Source: an uncultured Clostridia bacterium (GTDB lineage: Bacteria > Bacillota > Clostridia > TANB77 > CAG-508). Taken from it: 5,749 nt of DNA. Positions within the stretch are counted from its first letter, which is position 1, and every line of letters starts with the position of its first letter. Both the position numbers and the translations under genes were made by a program. The stretch covers positions 1 to 5,749 of the forward strand of contig CALXRJ010000054.1 of assembly GCA_944390615.1 (NCBI GenBank), written 5' to 3'. Below the pieces are notes generated by a model, which had not been told where the DNA came from, searched no databases, and saw only the letters and a program-made list of their open reading frames with translations. Shown here piece by piece: positions 1 to 5,465 of this stretch.

Positions 1-774
1 CAAGCAGACAGCCTGAGAAACTTCCAGTAAGACTGCCCAGTCTCCTTCTTTCCTACAGTCGGAGATAATGGTTTGGCTATTCACTATGGTCAACTTTTCA
101 ATTGCTTCCCAAAGTGCTTTTGCGTAACTCATTGTTAAAACCACCTTTACCTCATTTGGGAAAAGCGGGTTTTTTAACATAAGATCTCTGAGTTCCATAT
201 AATTTCTGCATCTTTTTGCATCTGCAAAAGTCACATGAAAACGGTATCCTCTGTTACCAACGCCAGGCCCAACCCCGGATTTGGTCGTACCAATAGCGGT
301 TTGACCAGTCTTTGTTCTCTGGTTTTCACACCAGCTGTCCATGGTCCGATCTAAATCGGTTACAACCGCTGCTCTTTCAGCGATCATAATGATATCTCTC
401 TTTTCTTGCGGAAGTTTTTCAGCTTCCTCTAAAAGCCTTATTGGGTCGATTAACATACCCGGTCCTAGTAGCATGATGTCTGCAGTAAGTCCCGCAGACG
501 TTAAATAATGAAAATCATATTTTTTTCCATTTACCACTACTGTATGGCCGGCATTTCCGCTACCCTGGCCTCTTACCGAAAGGATTTTCAGCCCCATTGC
601 TTTATATTTCTCTGCAATGGAATCAACAAGTTTGCCTTTTCCTTCATCTCCGAAATAGCCACCAAAAATGGCTGTTCCGTGTTTAAAAGGCTTAAAGCTC
701 CTCACCCGCTCTATGTCGAAGTTTACACCTTCGTCCATAAAACAAACCTCTGAAAAATTATTTGTTGCTGCCAT
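1..774 (-). CDS. Divergent adenylosuccinate synthetase (PurA) family protein, 3' end beyond window
   Basis: The reading frame is open for 258 codons from ATG 774-772 and runs off the window at base 1. After an extension of about 30 residues it shows the PurA GTP-binding loop GDEGKGK (residues 42-48), with the catalytic Asp43 kept. NAGHT (74-78) supplies the catalytic His77, followed by IGTT (161-164) and GVGP (167-170). Canonical PurA couples IMP, aspartate and GTP to make adenylosuccinate in AMP synthesis. Departures from that enzyme: FGGYFGDEG replaces the usual LGTQWGDEG; the segment after GVGP is about two residues shorter, leaving one Arg175 where the IMP-phosphate arginine region lies; and EVSQA (251-255) stands where EGAQG is expected. 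Start choice: AAGGAGGA lies 6 nt upstream of the ATG. GC is about 42-43%, well above its neighbours, suggesting transfer. Family membership is firm. Substrate is not, so I give no symbol; a housekeeping PurA is possible but less likely. Confidence 0.85.
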   Translation of the reverse strand, partial: MAATNNFSEVCFMDEGVNFDIERVRSFKPFKHGTAIFGGYFGDEGKGKLVDSIAEKYKAMGLKILSVRGQGSGNAGHTVVVNGKKYDFHYLTSAGLTADIMLLGPGMLIDPIRLLEEAEKLPQEKRDIIMIAERAAVVTDLDRTMDSWCENQRTKTGQTAIGTTKSGVGPGVGNRGYRFHVTFADAKRCRNYMELRDLMLKNPLFPNEVKVVLTMSYAKALWEAIEKLTIVNSQTIISDCRKEGDWAVLLEVSQAVCL

Positions 775-796
775 AAGATTTCCTCCTTTTCTTATG
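772..796 (-). promoter_or_regulatory. Ribosome binding site of PurA-like gene inside a small hairpin
   Basis: AAGGAGGA (788-781) is a near-perfect Shine-Dalgarno sequence 6 nt before the ATG and decides the start. It sits in an 11-nt loop between CATAAGA (796-790) and TCTTATG (778-772), a perfect 7-bp inverted repeat whose right arm contains the start codon. The stem has only two G-C pairs, so any effect on translation would be weak. The binding site itself is certain; a role for the hairpin is inference. Confidence 0.7.
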
Positions 797-819
797 AAAA
801 TATAATAAATAATTACATT

Positions 820-867
820 AATAATTCTTAGTGAAATTATAAAAATTTCACTAATATCAGAATTATT
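820..867 (-). promoter_or_regulatory. Nested inverted repeat in leader of PurA-like gene
   Basis: Inner arms TTAGTGAAATT (828-838) and AATTTCACTAA (844-854) match perfectly over 11 bp around a 5-nt spacer. Outer arms AATAATTC (820-827) and GAATTATT (860-867) add 8 bp, with a one-sided 5-nt bulge (855-859). It begins a few bases after the predicted transcription start and ends 45 nt before the ATG. No T-run follows on the minus strand, so it does not look like a terminator. It may be an operator for a dimeric repressor or a leader RNA structure. I recognise no known riboswitch class. Confidence 0.6.
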
Positions 868-876
868 CAATTACTA

Positions 877-905
877 TTTATATCATATATTAGTTGATAA
901 ATCAA
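877..905 (-). promoter_or_regulatory. Sigma-A type promoter for PurA-like gene
   Basis: TTGATT (905-900), a 17-nt spacer, and TATAAA (882-877) form a good housekeeping promoter facing the PurA-like gene. Transcription would begin near 870, giving a leader of about 95 nt that contains the nested inverted repeat at 820-867. AT-rich DNA offers chance matches, but the spacing is ideal and the position just downstream of the rny terminator fits. Confidence 0.55.
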
Positions 906-960
906 TAGAATTCATGCATTTTACATAATCTTTTGTTTTTAGAATGAAACCTTAAAAAGT

Positions 961-995
961 AAAAAAATTCCTAGAAATTTTCTAGGAATTTTTTT
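961..995 (-). terminator. Symmetrical intrinsic terminator after rny
   Basis: Arms 961-977 and 979-995 are perfectly complementary over 17 bp: an A7 tract, TTCCTAGAAA, one central T, then TTTCTAGGAA and a T7 tract. In RNA the loop would open to a few unpaired A/U bases. Read leftward it is a stem followed by a U-run, as in Rho-independent terminators. It begins inside the rny stop codon (TAA 996-994). Because the A-tract mirrors the T-tract it could also act rightward, although no rightward gene is evident nearby. Confidence 0.85.
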
Positions 996-2535
996 ACTTA
1001 GCATAATCTACAACTCTTTTTTCTCGAATGATATTCACTTTTATTTGACCTGGATAATCCATTTCATCTTCAATTCGTTTGGAAACTTCTCTTGCAAGTA
1101 CCGTCATTTGGTCATCTGAAATTCTATCTGGTTTTACAATAATTCTGACTTCTCGACCAGCTTGGATAGCAAAGGATTTTTCTACTCCGTCGAATGAATC
1201 TGCTATTGTTTCTAAGCTCTCTAATCTTTTTATGTAAGCTTCTAACGTTTCACGTCTTGCTCCTGGTCTGGATGCTGATATGGCATCTGCTGCTTGGATT
1301 AAAACTGCTTCCATGGTTTGTGGTTCTACATCTCCATGGTGTGCCTCAACAGCATTGATAATTAATGGATTTTCTTTGTATTTTCTTAAAATATCCACAC
1401 CGATTTGAACGTGAGTTCCTTCCATGTCGTGGTCTAGTGCTTTTCCAATGTCATGTAGTAAACCAGCACGTCTTGCTCGTTTTGCATCTAGCCCTAATTC
1501 TTCTGCCATAATTCTGGCTAAATTAGATACTTCTATGGAATGGCTTAATACATTTTGACCATAGCTTGTTCTATATTTTAGTTTACCAAGTAGTTTAATG
1601 ATATCTGGATGTAGATTATTGACTCCTGTCTCTAAGGCTGCTCTTTCTCCTTCTTCTTTGATAATGGTATTTAGCTCTTCTTTTGCTTTTTCTACCATTT
1701 CTTCAATTTTGGCTGGGTGAATTCTTCCATCTTCAATTAATTTTTCAAGAGCAATTCTTGCTACTTCTCTTCTTAATGGATCAAATCCTGATAAAATGAC
1801 AGCTTCTGGCGTATCATCAATGATTAAATCAATTCCTGTTAGGGTTTCTAGTGCTTTGATGTTTCTTCCTTCTCTTCCGATAATTCTTCCTTTCATTTCG
1901 TCATTTGGAAGGTTTACAATTGATACGGTTGTCTCTGATGTATGGTCTGCTGCGCATTTTTGTACAGCATAGGTTATAATCTCTTTCGCATCTTTGGTTG
2001 CAGTTTCTTTTGCTTTTTGGTTTAGCTCTCGAATTAATTTTGCTTTTTCTGTCGTGATTTCTTTTTCCAATTCTTTTAGTAAATAGTCTCTTGCTTCTTC
2101 CTTGGTTAAAGAAGCTATTTTTTGAAGTTCTTCTACTTGTTGATCATAAATCTTTTTGGCTTCTTCTTTTTGGGTTTCTAGACTTTGATATTCTTTGTCT
2201 AAGTCTTGTTCTTTTTTCTCTAAAATTTCAGAACGTTTGTCTAAATTTTCTTCTTTTTGAACCATTCTTGATTCTTGTTTTTGAATCTCGCTTCTTCTTT
2301 CTTTAATCTCTTGATCTAATTCTTTTCTGCTATTCATGATTTCTTCCTTTGCTTTAAATATCTCTTCTTTTCTCATGTTTTCAGCTTCTACTTTGGCTAA
2401 ATCGACTAGTCTTTTAGCTTCTTGCTCTGCGCTTTCTATTTTAGATTCTGCAATCTTTTTTCTGGTTATCATGCCGACAACAATTCCGATTGCTAGTGAG
2501 ATTAAGAAAGTTGCGATTATGATTAGACTATTCAT
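994..2535 (-). CDS. rny: Ribonuclease Y
   Basis: This is a membrane-anchored endoribonuclease that starts mRNA decay in many Firmicutes. The 513-residue product has the family order: a hydrophobic N-terminal anchor (about residues 2-22), a long Glu/Lys/Gln-rich coiled coil (about 28-190), a KH RNA-binding domain with the GREG loop (about 218-226), and an HD domain with HD at 361-362, an earlier His332 and a later Asp417 in ADAIS, which are the expected metal ligands. It ends in VDYAK as typical family members do, and its length is close to the usual roughly 520. Start choice: GAGGTG (2548-2543) lies 7 nt before ATG 2535-2533 but only 1 nt before the in-frame ATG at 2541, so the inner start is preferred; the outer one would add two residues. 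It has its own promoter (2634-2663) and terminator, and appears intact. Confidence 0.97.
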   Translation of the reverse strand: MNSLIIIATFLISLAIGIVVGMITRKKIAESKIESAEQEAKRLVDLAKVEAENMRKEEIFKAKEEIMNSRKELDQEIKERRSEIQKQESRMVQKEENLDKRSEILEKKEQDLDKEYQSLETQKEEAKKIYDQQVEELQKIASLTKEEARDYLLKELEKEITTEKAKLIRELNQKAKETATKDAKEIITYAVQKCAADHTSETTVSIVNLPNDEMKGRIIGREGRNIKALETLTGIDLIIDDTPEAVILSGFDPLRREVARIALEKLIEDGRIHPAKIEEMVEKAKEELNTIIKEEGERAALETGVNNLHPDIIKLLGKLKYRTSYGQNVLSHSIEVSNLARIMAEELGLDAKRARRAGLLHDIGKALDHDMEGTHVQIGVDILRKYKENPLIINAVEAHHGDVEPQTMEAVLIQAADAISASRPGARRETLEAYIKRLESLETIADSFDGVEKSFAIQAGREVRIIVKPDRISDDQMTVLAREVSKRIEDEMDYPGQIKVNIIREKRVVDYAK

Positions 2536-2719
2536 AATCATACACCTCTTTCTTATTTAATTTTCAATGTGCGAATAAATATATATATTAAAACTTGTCT
2601 TTGATTTTATTAGATATATTTTTCTACTTTAATAGTATAACATTTTAATCGAATAACTGTCAAGAGGTAAGAAGCAAAAAGTGAAATTTCCAATCGCTCG
2701 TACTTTTGTATTGGTATGA
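2536..2719. other. Intergenic gap between metallopeptidase gene and rny
   Basis: These 184 bp hold the rny promoter and ribosome binding site. The part just after the metallopeptidase stop (about 2680-2719) has only a weak 5-bp CCAAT/ATTGG pairing without a convincing U-tract, so I do not call a terminator. I see no small gene or RNA. Confidence 0.6.
2634..2663 (-). promoter_or_regulatory. Sigma-A type promoter for rny
   Basis: A perfect -35 box TTGACA (2663-2658) is followed after 18 nt by TATACT (2639-2634), facing rny. Transcription would start near 2627, giving a leader of about 90 nt that is mostly A/T. No clear terminator separates it from the upstream metallopeptidase gene, so read-through into rny is also possible. 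Confidence 0.65.
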
Positions 2720-3238
2720 TTATGCTACATCTAGGATATAGTCATAATCTTCGTAATTTTCCATATAAGTTTCCATCATTTGGAAAAATCCTTTGGAATG
2801 GGTTTTGTATTTTAGATGACAAAATTCATGTAATACTACATATCTTAATATTTGTTTGTCATATTTGATAATTTCTGGATTGATGATGATAGTTTTATTT
2901 TTTAGGGTTTTGGCAAATTTGTTTGGAATTCTTTTGATTTCATAGTTTTCTGGTGCTAGTCCTTTTAATAGAATTCTAGTCTCTTCCATTACTTTTTCGA
3001 TTTCAATTCTTGCTATTTCTTCATACATTTTGTCAATGGCAAGTTTTACAATTTCTGTATTGCCTGTTCTTTTGTATTTATTAGGAAGATATACATGAAT
3101 GATATTTCCTACTAAATCTAGTTCTGGGTTTTGAATTTTGGTATACATTACTTTTACAGATATAGATTGACCGAATATTTTTACCGTTTTGTGTAAATCT
3201 TTTTCTACATTTCTCTTTTTGGTTAATAAATAAATCAT
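2720..3238 (-). CDS. YgjP-like (M48-type) zinc metallopeptidase domain protein
   Basis: The C-terminal half carries HEFCH (residues 137-141) followed six residues after the second His by another His in THSKGFF (His147). This HExxH...H arrangement is the signature of the YgjP/COG1451 family, where three His bind zinc and Glu138 is catalytic. The preceding beta segment (NKTIIINP) fits the family, but the common W-G-S-C element before it is not obvious, so this is a divergent member. Its 172 residues are typical for the family; no signal peptide or membrane segment is seen, so it is probably cytoplasmic. The family's substrate is unsettled. Start choice: an in-frame ATG at 3265 would put AAGGAGG (3253-3247) inside the gene; that site lies exactly 8 nt before ATG 3238-3236, which I prefer. 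A consensus promoter precedes it. There is no functional link to its neighbours that I can see. Confidence 0.85.
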   Translation of the reverse strand: MIYLLTKKRNVEKDLHKTVKIFGQSISVKVMYTKIQNPELDLVGNIIHVYLPNKYKRTGNTEIVKLAIDKMYEEIARIEIEKVMEETRILLKGLAPENYEIKRIPNKFAKTLKNKTIIINPEIIKYDKQILRYVVLHEFCHLKYKTHSKGFFQMMETYMENYEDYDYILDVA

Positions 3239-3246
3239 GATATAAT

Positions 3247-3253
3247 CCTCCTT
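3247..3253 (-). promoter_or_regulatory. Shine-Dalgarno site deciding metallopeptidase start
   Basis: AAGGAGG lies 8 nt before ATG 3238-3236. The longer in-frame alternative at 3265 would translate through this site as Lys-Glu-Asp and has no comparable site upstream, so the shorter protein is favoured. Confidence 0.8.
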
Positions 3254-3274
3254 CAATGCGTCCATTTGTTTTAC

Positions 3275-3289
3275 AAATTATTGTTCGCT
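3275..3289. repeat. Direct repeat copy 1, leader side of promoter
   Basis: AAATTATTGTTCGCT on the plus strand matches 14 of 15 bases with copy 2 at 3352-3366. It lies just downstream of the predicted transcription start of the metallopeptidase gene. The core reads AGCGAACA on the transcribed strand. CGAAC resembles a half-site of the Gram-positive LexA box, but the second half (GTTCG) is not preserved. Confidence 0.5.
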
Positions 3290-3298
3290 TTTTATGGT

Positions 3299-3314
3299 AT
3301 GATTATATAATCAT
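3299..3314. promoter_or_regulatory. 16-bp perfect palindrome over the -10 box
   Basis: ATGATTATATAATCAT is a perfect 16-bp palindrome that contains the whole TATAAT box (3302-3307). A dimeric repressor bound here would block RNA polymerase. It is A/T-rich, so part of the symmetry is expected by chance. The operator role is inference. Confidence 0.4.
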
Positions 3315-3330
3315 TTTTATTTCTTGTCAA
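3302..3330 (-). promoter_or_regulatory. Perfect-consensus sigma-A promoter for metallopeptidase gene
   Basis: TTGACA (3330-3325), exactly 17 nt, then TATAAT (3307-3302): both boxes and the spacing match the housekeeping consensus with no deviation. Transcription should start near 3295, leaving a leader of about 57 nt. A promoter this strong in front of an obscure enzyme suggests that expression is held down by a repressor; the palindrome over the -10 box and the flanking repeats are candidates for that. Confidence 0.85.
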
Positions 3331-3351
3331 TAGTTTTTTGAAAAAAAATCA

Positions 3352-3366
3352 AAATTTTTGTTCGCT
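3352..3366. repeat. Direct repeat copy 2, upstream of promoter
   Basis: AAATTTTTGTTCGCT matches copy 1 at 14 of 15 bases, in the same orientation, with start points 77 bp apart. It lies upstream of the -35 box, so the two copies bracket the promoter. That layout suits cooperative binding or looping by a regulator, which remains inference. Confidence 0.5.
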
Positions 3367-3387
3367 AACTAACCAAACCTTGTAAAA

Positions 3388-3451
3388 TACAGTTGCTATG
3401 ATTTATTTTTAAATTAGAAATGTGTGACTGAAATAAATCATAACAACTGTA
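3388..3451 (-). terminator. Large hairpin downstream of dnaE, possible terminator or repeat element
   Basis: Arms 3388-3408 and 3431-3451 pair over 21 bp, from TACAGTTG at one edge to CAACTGTA at the other. The one mismatch (3396/3443) becomes a G-U pair in the leftward transcript. The loop is 22 nt. It begins 28 nt after the dnaE stop, a natural terminator position, but only four T residues follow (3387-3384 on the minus strand) and the stem and loop are long for a simple terminator. It could instead be a small palindromic repeat element. The inverted repeat is certain; its role is not. Confidence 0.5.
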
Positions 3452-3479
3452 CGAAGCAACCTATTGAAAAGCAATTACT

Positions 3480-5465
3480 TCAAATTTCTTTTACCCCAAC
3501 ATTCTCTTTTCCTACAATCTCCTCAAACACCTCTAAAATTTTATCGGTTAAATAAATTGCTCCACATTTTAAATGATTTTCTCCCTCTTGTGCTTCTACA
3601 GCAATATTATTCATCTCTCCTGTAAAATATTTAATCGCTCCTCTTAATTTCTTTTTGGTAGGTTCATCCAAATTCGTAATATTAATACTTAAAATTTTTC
3701 TTTTTTGAACCCCAAAATCTGTTATTTCATTGGCAATAATAGAAGTTTTTTCTTCGTCTCGAATACTTAATCTTCCTTTTACTAAAACAATATTTTCTTC
3801 CACTAAACTATCTTTGGCTGCCAAATAAGCATTTTCAAAAGCAATCACTTCTGCTGGACCATATAAATCTTCGATTCCTACAAATGCCATAATCCTGTTA
3901 TTTTTGGTGAATTTCTTTTTCACAGAGGTAATAATTCCTGCCAATTTTACTTCTTGTCCATCTTTAAATTTTACATTGCTTTCATATTGTTCTCTTAATT
4001 CTATCTCACTTAGATTTTCCTCATTTTCTGGATTCATTTTACTGTCAATTGCCATTAAATCTTTGGTACTAATGGTTGTTTGCCTTTCAATTTCTTCTCT
4101 TAATTTTTCCAATGGATGACCAGATAAATAAATACCAAGCATTTCTTTTTCTTGGGATAGTAATTCTTTTTCTGTGAATTCTTCTTTTTCGATAAAAGTA
4201 TATTTAATGTCATCCATATTGGTTTCGTTATTTTCCGTTCCTAAATCAAACATAGAGAATTGACCTTCTAGGCCTTTCTTTTTAGCAGATTGAATTGTAT
4301 CGATAATGGTTTCAAAAGAGGCAAGTAATGTACTTCTGGTTTGTTCAAATTCATCAAATGCCCCTGCTTTTATCAAACTTTCAATACATTTTTTATTCAC
4401 TGCTTTATCAGCAATTCTTTCACAAAAATCGGTAAAACTTTTGAAACTTCCATTTTCGTTTTTTTCTGCAATAATGGCTTCAATTGGTGCTACCCCTACA
4501 TTTTTGATACTTCCTAAGCCAAATCTTATGTTTCCATGATCTACCGTAAATTTTAATTCACTGCTATTAATCGCAGGTTTTAGAATATCGATATGTAAAG
4601 ATTTACATTCATCAATATAAACTGGTACTTTATCTAGGTTTCCTAAATAGCTATTTAGCATAGCTGCCATAAATTCAGAAGGGTAATATGCTTTTAAGTA
4701 AGCTGTTTGGTAAGATACTACCGCATAACAAGCTGCATGAGATTTATTGAAAGCGTATTTGGCAAATTCTGCCATTTCGTCAAATATTTTGTTGCTTGAC
4801 TCTTCATCAATTCCGTTTCTAACACAACCTGGCACGATAACATTTCCTTGTTCATCCACTTGTCCATGGATAAATACTTCTCTTTCTTTTGCCATGACAT
4901 CTAATTTTTTCTTACCCATAGCACGACGAACTAAATCTGCTCTTCCTAGTGAATAGCCAGCTAAGTCTCGTACAATTTGCATAACTTGTTCTTGGTAAAC
5001 CATACAGCCATAGGTTACATTTAAGATTGGCTCTAGGCTTGGATGGGTATATTCATATTCTCCTGTTTGTTTTCCTTTGACATAACGAGGAATTTGGTCC
5101 ATTGGTCCTGGTCTATAAAGAGATACCCCTGCAATTAAATCTTCTAAACAGTCTGGTTTTAGCTCTTGCATGAAGTTTTTCATGCCTTGACTTTCAAACT
5201 GAAATACCCCACAAGTTTTTCCTTCTTGCCATAGTTTATATACTTTTGGGTCATTCATGTCTTTGTCAAATTCTACCTCTATCCCTAAATCTTTTTTTAC
5301 CATTTCTTTGGTGTCTTTGATAACAGTTAGAGTTCTAATTCCTAAAAAGTCCATTTTTAATAATCCTAGTTCTTCTAAGGTTGTCATAACATATTGGGTA
5401 GCATTTTGTCCATCTCTTACATATAAAGGAACATAATTATCGACTGGTTCTTTGGTAATAACCAC
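3480..5465 (-). CDS. dnaE: DNA polymerase III alpha subunit DnaE, C-terminal part downstream of frameshift
   Basis: This 661-codon stretch is the polymerase core and tail of the bacterial replicative DNA polymerase. Numbering from the first in-frame GTG: the third catalytic Asp lies in LLKMDFLGIRTLT (Asp39); GVFQFES (86-92) and SLYRPGPMDQIPRY (115-128) are finger-domain blocks; KYAFNKSHAACYA (236-248) is the nucleotide-binding region; a helix-hairpin-helix segment ends in KAGAFDEF (366-373); QFSMF (402-406, bases 4262-4248) is a sliding-clamp binding motif; and an OB-fold spans about 505-585 before a short C-terminal domain. It ends in TGA at 3482-3480. GTG 5465-5463 is not a real start: it encodes a Val of the conserved HACGVVITKEP segment, and the upstream part lies in another frame. 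The PHP domain and first two catalytic Asp residues fall outside the window. Its function is certain; whether the gene is intact is not. Confidence 0.95.
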   Translation of the reverse strand: MVITKEPVDNYVPLYVRDGQNATQYVMTTLEELGLLKMDFLGIRTLTVIKDTKEMVKKDLGIEVEFDKDMNDPKVYKLWQEGKTCGVFQFESQGMKNFMQELKPDCLEDLIAGVSLYRPGPMDQIPRYVKGKQTGEYEYTHPSLEPILNVTYGCMVYQEQVMQIVRDLAGYSLGRADLVRRAMGKKKLDVMAKEREVFIHGQVDEQGNVIVPGCVRNGIDEESSNKIFDEMAEFAKYAFNKSHAACYAVVSYQTAYLKAYYPSEFMAAMLNSYLGNLDKVPVYIDECKSLHIDILKPAINSSELKFTVDHGNIRFGLGSIKNVGVAPIEAIIAEKNENGSFKSFTDFCERIADKAVNKKCIESLIKAGAFDEFEQTRSTLLASFETIIDTIQSAKKKGLEGQFSMFDLGTENNETNMDDIKYTFIEKEEFTEKELLSQEKEMLGIYLSGHPLEKLREEIERQTTISTKDLMAIDSKMNPENEENLSEIELREQYESNVKFKDGQEVKLAGIITSVKKKFTKNNRIMAFVGIEDLYGPAEVIAFENAYLAAKDSLVEENIVLVKGRLSIRDEEKTSIIANEITDFGVQKRKILSINITNLDEPTKKKLRGAIKYFTGEMNNIAVEAQEGENHLKCGAIYLTDKILEVFEEIVGKENVGVKEI

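Larger units (their letters stand above)
775..993. other. Intergenic gap between rny and PurA-like gene
   Basis: These 219 bp are strongly A/T-rich, unlike the PurA-like gene. They hold the rny terminator, the promoter at 877-905, the nested inverted repeat and the ribosome binding site. I see no small gene. The A/T-rich control region beside a higher-GC coding region suggests that the promoter is host-like even if the gene was acquired. Confidence 0.6.

Noticed and set aside
508..753. Plus-strand open frame of 81 codons
   Set aside because: It lies antisense to the PurA-like gene, whose protein has clear family motifs, and it has no ribosome binding site or recognisable domain.
1..774. Phage Z-genome enzyme PurZ
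   Set aside because: As I recall, PurZ proteins replace the Asp of the GDEGKG loop, whereas it is retained here; no other Z-pathway gene is visible. The truncated gene does not allow a final exclusion.
2091..2560. Two hydrophobic plus-strand open frames, which could suggest small membrane proteins
   Set aside because: They are the antisense of the Glu/Lys-rich coiled coil and anchor of RNase Y; antisense of such codons naturally gives Phe/Leu/Ser-rich frames.
2681..2720. Terminator after the metallopeptidase gene
   Set aside because: Only a 5-bp CCAAT/ATTGG pairing with a 15-nt loop and no following U-run could be found.
3388..3451. CRISPR repeat or tracrRNA-like element
   Set aside because: There is only one inverted pair, with no regularly spaced repeats, spacers or cas genes in the window.
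3904..4539. Two plus-strand open frames of about 71-77 codons inside dnaE
   Set aside because: They are antisense to conserved DnaE sequence and show only composition-driven hydrophobicity.
4718..4956. Short open frames on both strands inside dnaE
   Set aside because: They overlap well-conserved DnaE finger-domain sequence and have no start signal or domain of their own.
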